This document shows positions 1 to 8,352 of a DNA stretch of 64,000 bases, piece after piece. This DNA comes from Ruminococcus sp. (GTDB lineage: Bacteria; Bacillota; Clostridia; Oscillospirales; Ruminococcaceae), in assembly GCF_017549005.1 (NCBI RefSeq), contig NZ_JAFYYT010000007.1, positions 124,001 to 188,000 on the forward strand, read 5' to 3'. Made by a program: the position numbers and the translations under genes. Below the pieces are notes generated by a model. That model worked only from the letters and a program-made list of their open reading frames with translations, did no database searches and had not been told where the DNA came from. How positions within the stretch are numbered: the stretch's first letter is position 1; each line of letters opens with the position of its first letter.

Positions 1-843
1 GAAGCCATTTCTTCTCTCAAATCCGCTGAAATCGGGATCAACAAAAGAACGTGTGATCTGTCTTGCTCTGTCAGGACGGAAATTGAAGAATATAACGCTG
101 TCGTCAGCCTTTATCTGAGCTCCGCCGTCAATAACGGTAGGAAGCATGAACTCGTCAGTAACTTCATTAGCGTATGAGTTCTTTATAGCCTGAACAGGAT
201 CGGACTCCTTAACACCCTCGCCGTAAACGAGTGCAGCATAAGCCTTTTCTACCCTGTCCCAAGCATTGTCTCTGTCCATAGCGTAGAAACGGCCTGAAAT
301 GGTAGCAACCCTGCCGAGACCGATCTTTTTGAGCTCTGCAACCGCCTCTTCCATATACTCAGCAGCCGATGAAGGCGGAACGTCTCTTCCGTCAAGGAAT
401 GCATGGATATATACCTTGTCGAGACCGTTCTTCTTAGCCATTTCAACGATACCATACATATGCTCCATATGGCTGTGAACGCCGCCAGGCGAAAGAAGTC
501 CCATAAGGTGAAGAGCGCTGCCCTTTTCTTTGCAGTTGTTCATAGCGCCGAGAATAGCTTTGTTATTGAAAAATGTTCCGTCCTTGATATCCTTGGATAT
601 CTTAACGAGCATCTGATAAACAATGCGTCCCGCACCGATATTTGTGTGACCTACTTCTGAGTTTCCCATCTGTCCGTCAGGCAGACCTACATCAAGTCCG
701 CTGGCACCGATGATAGTATTGGGGCACTCAGCCATGTATTTGTCAATGTTAGGCTTCTTTGCGGCAGCTATAGCGTTGCCGTATGTATCGGGATTGTAAC
801 CGAAGCCGTCCATGATAATAAGTGCTACAGGTTTTTTTGACAT
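1..843 (-). CDS. gpmI: 2,3-bisphosphoglycerate-independent phosphoglycerate mutase, C-terminus cut by window edge
   Basis: Interconverts 3- and 2-phosphoglycerate in cytosolic glycolysis. The N-terminal 281 residues are present. They open MSKKPVALIIMDGFG, where the Asp is the first metal ligand of the alkaline-phosphatase fold, and contain GQMGNSEVGHTNIGAG with the phosphorylated active-site Ser. The phosphate-binding insert includes DGRDVPP and NFRPDRARQ. Iso-enzymes are usually about 510 residues, so roughly 230 lie beyond base 1. The start is set by AGGAGG six bases before the ATG; this Shine-Dalgarno (SD) overlaps the end of the upstream gene. It is the last visible gene of the pgk-tpiA-gpmI group, so three successive lower-glycolysis steps are probably co-expressed. 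Confidence 0.95.
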   Translation of the reverse strand, partial: MSKKPVALIIMDGFGYNPDTYGNAIAAAKKPNIDKYMAECPNTIIGASGLDVGLPDGQMGNSEVGHTNIGAGRIVYQMLVKISKDIKDGTFFNNKAILGAMNNCKEKGSALHLMGLLSPGGVHSHMEHMYGIVEMAKKNGLDKVYIHAFLDGRDVPPSSAAEYMEEAVAELKKIGLGRVATISGRFYAMDRDNAWDRVEKAYAALVYGEGVKESDPVQAIKNSYANEVTDEFMLPTVIDGGAQIKADDSVIFFNFRPDRARQITRSFVDPDFSGFERRNGF

Positions 844-845
844 AT

Positions 846-1253
846 TTATCCTCCTATAAAACTTTTTAAATACCAATCGCTTTTATCAACATAATAATTT
901 ATGCCGTTTTTTTCACACCAGTCAATGATCTTCTTCAAGGAGTATTTATCCTCGAATATACGATAATCCGTAAGATTCTGTCCGCCGTCATCGACAGTTC
1001 CCCAGAACCAGTTCAGAAATTCCTTTTCATCTGTTATACTTTCAAAAAACTGTGCCGGCTTTTTACCGAATGTCTTAGTATATGCTTTTTCGGCTTCGTT
1101 TTTTTCAGTGAACGGAAACGGTATGGGATCTTCTATAAACTCGGCCTCATCACTGTCCTTATCAACGATAAGGTAAGTATATGGATCAAACCAAAACTGT
1201 TCAGACTCAGCTCGGACAAGTTTAAAAACTTCATAATCTATTTTCAGTATCAT
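846..1253 (-). CDS. Hypothetical protein, 135 aa, acidic
   Basis: I do not recognise this protein. It is acidic and rich in Trp, Tyr and Phe, with no signal peptide or membrane segment, so it is probably cytosolic. A segment near residue 80 contains FLNWFWGTVDDGGQN. It lies between tpiA and gpmI; its stop codon overlaps the gpmI ribosome-binding site, which suggests translational coupling to gpmI. The ATG has no convincing Shine-Dalgarno, and a terminator-like hairpin lies just upstream of it, so it may be poorly expressed or depend on read-through from tpiA. The small-protein look resembles SMI1/immunity-like families, but I cannot assign it. Confidence 0.6.
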   Translation of the reverse strand: MILKIDYEVFKLVRAESEQFWFDPYTYLIVDKDSDEAEFIEDPIPFPFTEKNEAEKAYTKTFGKKPAQFFESITDEKEFLNWFWGTVDDGGQNLTDYRIFEDKYSLKKIIDWCEKNGINYYVDKSDWYLKSFIGG

Positions 1254-1274
1254 ATCATAATGCGAAGTTAAAAT

Positions 1275-1297
1275 AGGGGCGGATAAAATCCGCCCTT
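1275..1297 (-). terminator. Hairpin after tpiA, likely intrinsic terminator
   Basis: There is a perfect 8-bp stem (GGGCGGAT/ATCCGCCC) with a 3-base loop, extended by two more pairs. On the minus strand it is followed by ATTTTAA. It sits between tpiA and the next gene on the same strand, so it probably attenuates rather than abolishes expression of the downstream gene and gpmI. Confidence 0.6.
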
Positions 1298-1306
1298 CAG
1301 TTTATC

Positions 1307-2083
1307 TTAGCCGTTTACAGCAGCCTGAACGATCACGTTGAAGTCTTCAGCCTTGAGTGAAGCTCCGCCGATGAGACCTCCGTCGATGTTGGGCTTTGCA
1401 AGAAGCTCTGCTGCATTCTTAGCATTCATAGAACCGCCGTACTGGATAGTAACAGCATCAGCTGTAGCCTTGTCAAAGAGCTTTGCAAGCTGTGCACGGA
1501 TAAATCCGCAAACCTCTTCTGCCTGATCGGGAGTAGCTGTAAGACCTGTACCGATAGCCCATACAGGCTCGTAAGCGATAACTACGTTCTTTACCTGCTC
1601 TGCTGTGAGTGACCAGAGGTCAAGCTTGATCTGACGAGCGATAACTTCCTCTGTGATGTTGCACTCGCGCTCCCACTTGAGCTCACCAACGCAAACGATA
1701 GGCTTGAGACCTGCCTCGAGAGCTGCAATAGTTCTCTTGTTTACAGTCTCGTCTGTCTCGCCGAAGTACTGTCTTCTCTCGCTGTGACCGATAACAACGT
1801 ACTCAACACCGAGCTCTGTGAGCATATCAGCAGAAATTTCGCCTGTGAAAGCGCCGCTCTTTTCAAAGTGAACGTTCTCAGCACCAATCTTTACGTTGCT
1901 GCCAGCTGTTGTATTGATAGCTGTCTCGAGGTTTGTGAAAGGAACACAAGCAATTACCTCGATCTTGCCCTCTGCATTAGCTACGAGAGGCTTGATAGCC
2001 TCGAGAAGAGCCTTAGCTTCGGGACGTGTCTTGTTCATTTTCCAGTTTCCGGCAATAATAGCCTTTCTTAATGACTTGTTCAT
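1307..2083 (-). CDS. tpiA: Triosephosphate isomerase
   Basis: Interconverts dihydroxyacetone phosphate and glyceraldehyde-3-phosphate in the cytosol. At 258 residues it has the normal length. Visible are the substrate-binding GNWKMNK near residue 12, the electrophilic His in VIGHSERRQYFGE near residue 100, the catalytic Glu in AYEPVWAIGTG near residue 170 followed by loop 6, and the phosphate-binding YGGSMN and GGLIGGASL near the C-terminus. AAAGGAG lies nine bases before the ATG. It follows pgk and a small membrane-protein gene in one operon. Confidence 0.97.
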   Translation of the reverse strand: MNKSLRKAIIAGNWKMNKTRPEAKALLEAIKPLVANAEGKIEVIACVPFTNLETAINTTAGSNVKIGAENVHFEKSGAFTGEISADMLTELGVEYVVIGHSERRQYFGETDETVNKRTIAALEAGLKPIVCVGELKWERECNITEEVIARQIKLDLWSLTAEQVKNVVIAYEPVWAIGTGLTATPDQAEEVCGFIRAQLAKLFDKATADAVTIQYGGSMNAKNAAELLAKPNIDGGLIGGASLKAEDFNVIVQAAVNG

Positions 2084-2101
2084 TGTATTTGACTCCTTTT
2101 A

Positions 2102-2326
2102 TCAGAATTTAATTTCGTCGTCATCGTAATACGGGAGCATACGCGCTTCCTTTTCGTAAGTCTGGTTGCCGTTGTTGCAGCCTATCTTTACGCCTTTCTT
2201 TATGGGAGAAAGAAGAAAACCAACGATGACGCCGGCGAGAAAGCTGCAAACAGCAAACAGCCATATTGCAGTATTGCTGCTCTTGATCTCCTCGGTAAAT
2301 TTACAGTTACAATCACATTTTTTCAT
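2102..2326 (-). CDS. Small single-pass membrane protein with CxCxC N-terminus, 74 aa
   Basis: This short protein starts MKKCDCNCKF, so three cysteines are spaced one residue apart. One hydrophobic helix follows (about residues 20-40: AIWLFAVCSFLAGVIVGFLL), then a basic stretch and an acidic C-terminal tail ending YYDDDEIKF. It lies between pgk and tpiA on the same strand, 18 bases before the tpiA start. The glycine-containing helix resembles YtxH-type small membrane proteins, but no family is certain. The cysteine cluster suggests metal binding or redox chemistry; that is inference only. Confidence 0.65.
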   Translation of the reverse strand: MKKCDCNCKFTEEIKSSNTAIWLFAVCSFLAGVIVGFLLSPIKKGVKIGCNNGNQTYEKEARMLPYYDDDEIKF

Positions 2327-2350
2327 AATGGTTTCCTCATTTATTGCAAT

Positions 2351-2376
2351 TAGGGCGAATATCTCTATCCGCCCTA
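2351..2376 (-). terminator. Hairpin downstream of pgk
   Basis: A 7-bp inverted repeat (TAGGGCG/CGCCCTA) spans a 12-base loop just after the pgk stop on the minus strand. The following bases are A/T-rich but lack a clean U-run, so it may be an attenuator or an mRNA-stabilising stem rather than a full terminator. Confidence 0.4.
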
Positions 2377-2388
2377 TTATTGATATGA

Positions 2389-3609
2389 TTACTTTTCAGC
2401 GATAGCTGCAACGCCCGGGAGTACCTTACCCTCGAGGTATTCGAGTGAAGCGCCGCCGCCTGTTGAGATGTGGCTCATCTTGTCTGCGAAGCCGAGCTGG
2501 ATAGCAGCTGTTGCAGAGTCACCGCCGCCGATGATAGTTGTTGCGTCAGCCTGTGCAAGAGCCTCACATACAGCAACTGTACCCTTCTTGAGTGTGGGGT
2601 TCTCAAATACGCCCATAGGTCCGTTCCAAACAACAGTCTTTGCAGACTTTGCAGCTTCTGCGAAGATAGCAGCTGTCTTGGGGCCGATATCGAGACCCAT
2701 CTTGTCAGCAGGGATCTTGTCAGCGTCAACATAGTCTACTGAGATCTCTGCGTCGATCGGATCAGGGAATGAACCTGCGATAGCTGTATCAACAGGAAGA
2801 AGGATCTTCTTGCCGAGCTTCTCAGCCTTTGAGAGCATTTCCTTACAGTAATCGAGCTTTTCTTCGTCAACGAGTGACTTACCGATAGAACCGCCCTGTG
2901 CCTTTATGAATGTATAAGCCATACCGCCGCCGATGATAAGTGTATCGCACTTCTCAAGGAGGTTGGAGATAACGTTGAGCTTGTCAGCTACCTTAGCGCC
3001 GCCGAGGATAGCAACAAAAGGTCTCTCAGGAACCTCTACTGCATTTCCGAGATACTGAATCTCCTTCTGCATGAGGTAACCTACAGCAGTTTCCTTAACG
3101 AACTTTGTAACGCCTGCTGTTGAAGCATGTGCTCTGTGAGCAGAACCGAAAGCGTCCATAACGAATACTTCGCCGTCGATAAGATCAGCAAGCTCCTTTG
3201 AGAACTGCTCGCCGTTCTTTGTCTCCTCGTCGCCGCGGAAACGAGTATTCTCGAGAACAACGATCTCGCCGTCGTTCATTGCAGCAACTGCCTTCTTTGC
3301 ATTTTCGCCTACAACAGTATCGTCAGCAGCAAAAGTAACCTTTGTATTAACAAGCTCGCCAAGTCTCTTAGCTGCGGGAGCAAGTGAGAACTTAGCCTCG
3401 GGACCGTTCTTCGGCTTGCCGAGATGTGAGCAGAGAACTACCTTTGCGCCGTTCTCAACGAGCTTATTGATAGTGGGAAGAGCTGCCTGGATTCTGTTAT
3501 CGTTTGTGATAACGCCGTCCTTCATAGGAACGTTGAAATCAACTCTGACGAGAACCTTTCTTCCCTTAACGTTAATGTCTTCTACTGTAACCTTGTTTAA
3601 TCCTGCCAT
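2389..3609 (-). CDS. pgk: Phosphoglycerate kinase
   Basis: Makes ATP from 1,3-bisphosphoglycerate and ADP. At 406 residues it is full length. The N-terminal substrate domain has VRVDFNVPM, the basic HLGRP-like SHLGKPK and ENTRF. The C-terminal nucleotide domain has GGAKVADK, the glycine-rich [10 protein letters not shown] and [13 protein letters not shown]-type spacing is present before the ATG. It heads the glycolytic operon and has its own well-formed promoter about 75 bases upstream. No gapA precedes it here; the upstream neighbour is an unrelated hydrolase. Confidence 0.97.
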   Translation of the reverse strand: MAGLNKVTVEDINVKGRKVLVRVDFNVPMKDGVITNDNRIQAALPTINKLVENGAKVVLCSHLGKPKNGPEAKFSLAPAAKRLGELVNTKVTFAADDTVVGENAKKAVAAMNDGEIVVLENTRFRGDEETKNGEQFSKELADLIDGEVFVMDAFGSAHRAHASTAGVTKFVKETAVGYLMQKEIQYLGNAVEVPERPFVAILGGAKVADKLNVISNLLEKCDTLIIGGGMAYTFIKAQGGSIGKSLVDEEKLDYCKEMLSKAEKLGKKILLPVDTAIAGSFPDPIDAEISVDYVDADKIPADKMGLDIGPKTAAIFAEAAKSAKTVVWNGPMGVFENPTLKKGTVAVCEALAQADATTIIGGGDSATAAIQLGFADKMSHISTGGGASLEYLEGKVLPGVAAIAEK

Positions 3610-3681
3610 GGGTATGACATCCTTTCGTTATAATAAATTACATAATTTGATGTTGTTATAATATTAACAACGTACATTTCT

Positions 3682-3710
3682 ATTTTACACTATTTCAAGA
3701 TATTTTGCAA
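3682..3710 (-). promoter_or_regulatory. Predicted sigma-A promoter of the pgk-tpiA-gpmI operon
   Basis: On the minus strand, -35 TTGCAA and -10 TAAAAT are separated by exactly 17 bases. They lie about 75 bases upstream of the pgk ATG in an A/T-rich intergenic gap. Predicted by eye. Confidence 0.55.
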
Positions 3711-3786
3711 GCATTTCCTCAATATTTTTCATCTTAAACATGAAAACTTTTTGTTACGGAGCATAATATATCAAAAATGCCCTGTT

Positions 3787-4548
3787 CTACGAAAAGAAAT
3801 CCATGCTGAGGTCATAAAAGCTGTCGGAGTTGGTAATGACAGCAGGGTGATCTCCGTTTTCAAAGAGGTACATTCTGCCGTTTGGTATCTGTTCAAGCAT
3901 ATCACCGTATACTTTTTCGTAATAATTATCGGAAATGCTGTACATGAAACTGTCTTTCCTGCTGCCAGTAAGCAATATCTCAGCTTTAAGCCCGCAAAGC
4001 GGTCTGTGGAAAAAGCTGACTATCTCGTTTCCGTGCCTTATGACCGCCGATGTATCATTGACAACAATCTGCTCCCAGTCATCTCCGTGCATATAGGCGT
4101 AGAAGCCTCTTGCGCCTTCATCATTCATGGCTTTTTCCCTGTCTGAAAACAGATTGTCATTAAATCTTCTGTCAGCCTTTTCTCCCTCAAAGCTGTCGGC
4201 AATGACCTTTTCAACGAGCCCGGGAGCTTCCAAAGCCACATTTAACGCAACGAGCGCTCCGCCGCTGCTGCCAATTATGTTAACTTTTTCATAGTGTTTG
4301 TATCTCAGGAAAGCTATGACCTGCTGTGCTTCAAAAAACCAAAGATCAGCAGGAAATTCACTGAGTCTGTCAGAGTTCCCGTGTCCGAGAAAATCTATCA
4401 GTATTACCCTGAAGTATGGAACATATCTTTTTGATATCTCGCCGTACATTTTTGATGAAGCCGTATTTCCGTGCAGAAAAAGCAAGGGCTTTCCGCTGCC
4501 GAACTCCTCGTAATATATATTTTTGCCCTCAAACGTAAAAAAGCTCAT
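3787..4548 (-). CDS. Alpha/beta-fold hydrolase
   Basis: This 253-residue cytosolic protein has the canonical fold order. The oxyanion-hole HG is in LLFLHGNTAS near residue 27, the nucleophile elbow is GSSGG near residue 94, and the catalytic His is in NGDHPAV near residue 235. No signal peptide is seen. It resembles the general alpha/beta hydrolase (esterase, C-C hydrolase) families; substrate cannot be told from sequence. GGAGGTTGTGAC precedes the ATG. It stands alone between the pgk promoter and the decarboxylase operon terminator, so it is probably monocistronic. Confidence 0.85.
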   Translation of the reverse strand: MSFFTFEGKNIYYEEFGSGKPLLFLHGNTASSKMYGEISKRYVPYFRVILIDFLGHGNSDRLSEFPADLWFFEAQQVIAFLRYKHYEKVNIIGSSGGALVALNVALEAPGLVEKVIADSFEGEKADRRFNDNLFSDREKAMNDEGARGFYAYMHGDDWEQIVVNDTSAVIRHGNEIVSFFHRPLCGLKAEILLTGSRKDSFMYSISDNYYEKVYGDMLEQIPNGRMYLFENGDHPAVITNSDSFYDLSMDFFS

Positions 4549-4610
4549 GTCACAACCTCCTTATTTGCATTTCTGAAATGATTATACATAATATGATGCA
4601 CCATGTCAGC

Positions 4611-4655
4611 AAAAAAGTCATAGAATTCTGATATTTCACAAAATTCCATGACTTT
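4611..4655 (-). terminator. Intrinsic terminator of the decarboxylase operon
   Basis: A 14-bp stem with one A/G mismatch (AAAGTCATGGAATT with its complement) is followed on the minus strand by a run of six or more T. It lies 28 bases after the stop of the beta subunit. Confidence 0.8.
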
Positions 4656-4682
4656 ATATAATTTATAAACTACAGTGAATCA

Positions 4683-5900
4683 TCACTTGAATACTGCAAG
4701 CAGGAATCCTGCTGCGATAGCTGAACCGATAACGCCTGCAACGTTCGGTCCCATAGCGTGCATGAGAAGGAAGTTTGAAGGATTTGCCTTCTGACCTTCC
4801 ATCTGTGATACACGGGCTGCCATAGGTACGGCTGAAACGCCTGCGGAACCGATAAGAGGATTGATCTTGCCGCCTGAAAGCTTATACATGATCTTTCCGA
4901 CAAGAAGTCCGCCCACTGTTGAGAAGCAGAATGCTGTAAGTCCAAGAACGATTATCTTGATAGTCTCAAGCGAGAGGAAACGCTCGGCAGCTGTTGTTGC
5001 ACCGACTGAGATTCCGAGGAATACAGTTACTATGTTCATAAGAGCATTCTGTACTGTATCTGAAAGTCTCTCCGTAACTCCGCACTCTCTCCAGAGGTTG
5101 CCGAGCATAAGGCAGCCAACGAGAGGAGCTGTTGACGGGAGAAGAAGTATAACGAACATTGCAACGATTACAGGGAAAATGATCTTCTCTGTCTTTGATA
5201 CAACACGGGTCTGCTCCATTTTGACTTCTCTTTCCTTCTTTGTTGTGAGAAGCTTCATGAGCGGGGGCTGTATCATAGGGATAAGCGCCATATAGGAATA
5301 AGCTGCGATAGCGATAGGTCCGAGAAGATGAGGAGCAAGTCTTGTTGTAAGGAAGATAGCTGTAGGACCGTCGGCACCGCCGATGATTCCGATGGAAGCT
5401 GCTTCATTACCAGTAAATCCAAGGCAAACAGCTCCGAAGAATGCAAGGAATACGCCCATCTGAGCGGCAGCTCCGAGGAGAAGGCTCTTCGGGTTTGAAA
5501 TAAGCGGACCGAAATCTGTCATAGCTCCGACGCCCATAAATATGAGTGACGGGTAGATACCTGCCTTTACGCCGATGTAAAGGATATCGAGAAGTCCGCC
5601 GTTACGCATGATCGCGCCATAGCTGTGATAATCAGGGTGATCGTGATCGAGGAAGTTGTCCCACAGATCAAGGTGATAAAGAGCATCGGTAGAATCTGCA
5701 CCGAAATACGAAAGGTTTACGAGCAGACAACCGAATGCGATACCTACGAGAAGAAGCGGTTCAAACTTCTTCTTTATTCCGAGGTAAAGAAGAACGCATG
5801 ATATGAATATCATGATAAGATTCTTCCAGCCCCCGTCAACGAAAAAGCTTTGGAAACCCGAATCGGTCCACAAAGTTTTCAGGGTCTCAAGAATATCCAT
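4683..5900 (-). CDS. oadB: Sodium ion-translocating decarboxylase, beta subunit
   Basis: This integral membrane subunit decarboxylates carboxybiotin and drives Na+ export. At 405 residues it has the family's length and about ten hydrophobic helices. Diagnostic segments are GGADGPTAIFL near residue 175 (re-entrant loop carrying the Na+-site Asp) and NPLIGSAGVSAVPMAARV near residue 350. Near the C-terminus is HAMGPNVAGVIGSAIAAG. It is the last gene of the operon. Sequence alone does not settle oxaloacetate against glutaconyl- or methylmalonyl-CoA; the alpha subunit next door points to oxaloacetate. Confidence 0.95.
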   Translation of the reverse strand: MDILETLKTLWTDSGFQSFFVDGGWKNLIMIFISCVLLYLGIKKKFEPLLLVGIAFGCLLVNLSYFGADSTDALYHLDLWDNFLDHDHPDYHSYGAIMRNGGLLDILYIGVKAGIYPSLIFMGVGAMTDFGPLISNPKSLLLGAAAQMGVFLAFFGAVCLGFTGNEAASIGIIGGADGPTAIFLTTRLAPHLLGPIAIAAYSYMALIPMIQPPLMKLLTTKKEREVKMEQTRVVSKTEKIIFPVIVAMFVILLLPSTAPLVGCLMLGNLWRECGVTERLSDTVQNALMNIVTVFLGISVGATTAAERFLSLETIKIIVLGLTAFCFSTVGGLLVGKIMYKLSGGKINPLIGSAGVSAVPMAARVSQMEGQKANPSNFLLMHAMGPNVAGVIGSAIAAGFLLAVFK

Positions 5901-5913
5901 CTATGTGCCCTCC

Positions 5914-6318
5914 TTATGCTATAACAACAAGAGGAGTGCCAGTATCTACAACTGAACCCTTGCTTGTAACGACCTGAGCAACTGTACCGTCCTTAGGAGC
6001 TACGATCTCGTTCTCCATCTTCATAGCTTCGAGGATAACGAGTATCTGTCCTGCCTTTACTGTGTCGCCCTGTGCAACGTCAACTCTGATAATATTGCCT
6101 GGCATAGGAGCTGTAACAGTCTCGCCTGCTGCAAGGTTTACGGGAGCAGCCGGTGCAGGTGCAGGAGCAGCTGCGGCAGCAGGAGCAGCGACAGCAGCCG
6201 GTGCAGCGGCAGCGGCCGGTGCGGGAGCAAGTGCCTCATATTCATCGAGAAGAACAGCCTTTCCCTGCTCTACCTCTACTTCGTATGTCTTACCGTTAAG
6301 TGTAACTTTATACTTCAT
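5914..6318 (-). CDS. Biotin carboxyl carrier protein of the Na+-pumping decarboxylase
   Basis: A 134-residue biotin carrier. Residues 1-25 form a short beta domain (MKYKVTLNGKTYEVEVE). Next comes an Ala/Pro-rich flexible linker (about residues 30-60), made almost only of A, P and V. The C-terminal biotinyl domain has EAMKMEN, whose Lys is biotinylated, near residue 100. It shuttles CO2 from the alpha carboxyltransferase to the membrane beta subunit. Encoding the carrier separately from alpha is the glutaconyl-CoA/methylmalonyl-CoA decarboxylase style. It starts two bases after oadG. Confidence 0.93.
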   Translation of the reverse strand: MKYKVTLNGKTYEVEVEQGKAVLLDEYEALAPAPAAAAAPAAVAAPAAAAAPAPAPAAPVNLAAGETVTAPMPGNIIRVDVAQGDTVKAGQILVILEAMKMENEIVAPKDGTVAQVVTSKGSVVDTGTPLVVIA

Positions 6319-6320
6319 GA

Positions 6321-6713
6321 TTATTTGACCTCCTTAATGGAAATAAAGTGCAGCTCATTGAGCGGCTTCTGCATTTTATCGGCAACTATAGCCATTATCA
6401 TAGCAGCTTCCTTATCAGGAACGTCAAAGAGCTTAACATGACCTGCTGAACCTGGTGCCAGCGGAGCTTCTGCCTTTGTCTCAGGCTGTGCAGGAGCTTC
6501 CTTCTGTGCTGCTGCTTTAGCTGCATCTGCGGCAGCCTTAGCCTTTGCATCCTTCGACTTGAAGTATGCACCTGTGCAGTAGAGCAGTATCATAAGGATA
6601 ACAAGTCCCGCAAATACTACAGCATATCCAAAAATAGCTGTAACAGCAGCATCTCCGATAGACATTTCTTTTACGTTTTCAGCAGCGGCAGAAAGAATCG
6701 CATTATCAAACAT
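6321..6713 (-). CDS. oadG: Decarboxylase gamma subunit (OadG family)
   Basis: A 130-residue protein with one membrane helix (about residues 27-47, FGYAVVFAGLVILMILLYC). A long Ala/Lys-rich cytoplasmic linker and a C-terminal segment on a polymer of charged residues follow. In this family the gamma subunit anchors the alpha subunit to beta and assembles the complex. Its N-terminal helix and its place between alpha and the biotin carrier support the call; primary sequence conservation in OadG is low, hence slightly lower confidence. Confidence 0.82.
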   Translation of the reverse strand: MFDNAILSAAAENVKEMSIGDAAVTAIFGYAVVFAGLVILMILLYCTGAYFKSKDAKAKAAADAAKAAAQKEAPAQPETKAEAPLAPGSAGHVKLFDVPDKEAAMIMAIVADKMQKPLNELHFISIKEVK

Positions 6714-6725
6714 TTTTCTTCCTCC

Positions 6726-8123
6726 TTACATAGCCTCGATAGTATAAACTGCTTCGTTCTCTTCCTTGGCTTTACGATCCTTGAGGAACTTTATTGTCTG
6801 ATCGGGATAGCAGATGTAGCTCATTACATCTTCCTCGCTGCGGCAGAGATCGCCGAGAGCTTCTCTTGCAGCTGTGAACTCCTCGCCTGTGCGCTTCTGA
6901 TCCTCGATACGGCAGTCAACAGCCTCGCCGTCGCCGAGTACCTTTTCAACGAGCTCCTGTGCGATAGGTGCGGGAGGATTACCGTACTCACCCTTTATGT
7001 AGTTCTTTATCTCCTTTGAGATGTTCTTGTATCTCTCACCGACAAGTACGTTTGTTACAGCCTGATTTCCGACCATCTGCGAAAGAGGTGTAACAAGCGG
7101 AGGATAGCCCATATCAGCTCTTACCTTCGGGATCTCGGCAAGTGCGTCGTCGAACTTATCCATTGCGTGCATATCTGTAAGGTTTGCGATCATGTTTGAG
7201 AGCATACCGCCCGGAACCTTATATACGAGAGCCTGAGCGTCAGTAGCAAGACTCTTCGGATTGAGCTGTCCGTTGTCGATGTACTTCTGCTTGATTGGCT
7301 TGAAGTAATCGTTGACCTTATTGATGATCTCCTCATTGAGACCGCTGTCGATGCCATACTGGCTGAGAGCGTAGTACATTGTCTCTGTTGAAGGCTGTGA
7401 AGTACCGCCTGAGAAACAGGATGTAGCACAGTCGATAACGTCGATACCCGACTCGATAGCCTTTGTAAGAGTCATGTAAGCCATGCCTGTCGTGCAGTGA
7501 GTATGGAGAATGAGAGTCATATCACCGATAGCGTCCTTGATTCCCTTGATGAGGTGCTCAGCCTCGTATGGAGACATTGTACCTGCCATATCCTTGAGGC
7601 AGATAGTGTCAAAGCCCATTGTCTTGAGCTCCTTGCACATCTCGATGTACTTCTCTACTGTATGTACAGGGCTCTGTGTGTAAGAGATACAGCCGGAAGC
7701 TATAGTCTTTTCTGTAGCGTACTTCTTTGTAGCGTTGAGAGCTGTCTCAATATTTCTGAAGTCATTGAGAGCGTCGAAAATACGGATAACGTCGATACCG
7801 TTCTTTATCGAGAGCTCTACGAACTTCTCAACCACGTCGTCATGATAGTGCTTATAGCCCAGGAGGTTCTGACCTCTGAGAAGCATCTGGAGTCTGGTAT
7901 TGGGAAGATTCTTTCTGAGATTGCGAAGTCTCTCCCACGGATCTTCGCCAAGATAACGCAGGCATGAATCGAATGTAGCTCCGCCCCAGCACTCGATAGA
8001 ATAGTAACCTGCCTTGTCCATATCGGAGAGGATACCCTCATAGTCCGCATATGGAAGACGTGTAGCCATCAGCGACTGATTGGCATCACGTAAAACGGTT
8101 TCTGTCAGTTGCACTTTTTTCAT
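6726..8123 (-). CDS. oadA: Oxaloacetate decarboxylase alpha subunit (carboxyltransferase)
   Basis: Moves the carboxyl group of oxaloacetate to biotin, leaving pyruvate. It is a 465-residue DRE-TIM barrel enzyme. LTETVLRDANQSLMATRL near residue 7 carries the metal Asp, CLKDMAGTMSP near residue 175 carries the catalytic Lys, and LHTHCTTGMAY near residue 205 has the metal His pair. A conserved C-terminal helical domain follows. The family's fused C-terminal biotin domain is absent and is supplied by the separate carrier gene. I chose the ATG at 8123, seven bases after GAGGAGG; a TTG two codons upstream abuts the SD. It heads the operon. Confidence 0.93.
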   Translation of the reverse strand: MKKVQLTETVLRDANQSLMATRLPYADYEGILSDMDKAGYYSIECWGGATFDSCLRYLGEDPWERLRNLRKNLPNTRLQMLLRGQNLLGYKHYHDDVVEKFVELSIKNGIDVIRIFDALNDFRNIETALNATKKYATEKTIASGCISYTQSPVHTVEKYIEMCKELKTMGFDTICLKDMAGTMSPYEAEHLIKGIKDAIGDMTLILHTHCTTGMAYMTLTKAIESGIDVIDCATSCFSGGTSQPSTETMYYALSQYGIDSGLNEEIINKVNDYFKPIKQKYIDNGQLNPKSLATDAQALVYKVPGGMLSNMIANLTDMHAMDKFDDALAEIPKVRADMGYPPLVTPLSQMVGNQAVTNVLVGERYKNISKEIKNYIKGEYGNPPAPIAQELVEKVLGDGEAVDCRIEDQKRTGEEFTAAREALGDLCRSEEDVMSYICYPDQTIKFLKDRKAKEENEAVYTIEAM

Positions 8124-8231
8124 GTACAAGCCTCCTCAAAATATAAATCTGCATAGCAGAAAAAATATACATTGTTTCCCGAAAAGGGAACAAGGATCAT
8201 TGCATTCCTGCAAAAAATCCAATCAAAGACA

Positions 8232-8260
8232 ATTATATCATATTGAATCAGAAATTTCCA
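8232..8260 (-). promoter_or_regulatory. Predicted promoter of the decarboxylase operon
   Basis: Minus-strand -35 TGGAAA and -10 TATAAT lie 17 bases apart, about 110 bases upstream of oadA. Between promoter and gene (about 8173-8196) an imperfect inverted repeat (TTGTTCCC/GGGAAACAA) could form a leader hairpin or operator. Confidence 0.5.
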
Positions 8261-8320
8261 GTATTTTTCTAAATTTTATATTTATTTTTTATATTAAACA
8301 AATTACTGTAAAGATAAAAC

Positions 8321-8348
8321 AAAAAGACCTGCGTTATGCAAGTCTTTT
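8321..8348 (-). terminator. Intrinsic terminator of the GTPase-NYN gene
   Basis: A 10-bp stem with one G-U pair (AAAGACTTGC/GCAGGTCTTT) with a 5-base loop is followed by TTG and more T on the minus strand, directly after the stop codon at 8353. Confidence 0.75.
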
Positions 8349-8352
8349 ATTG

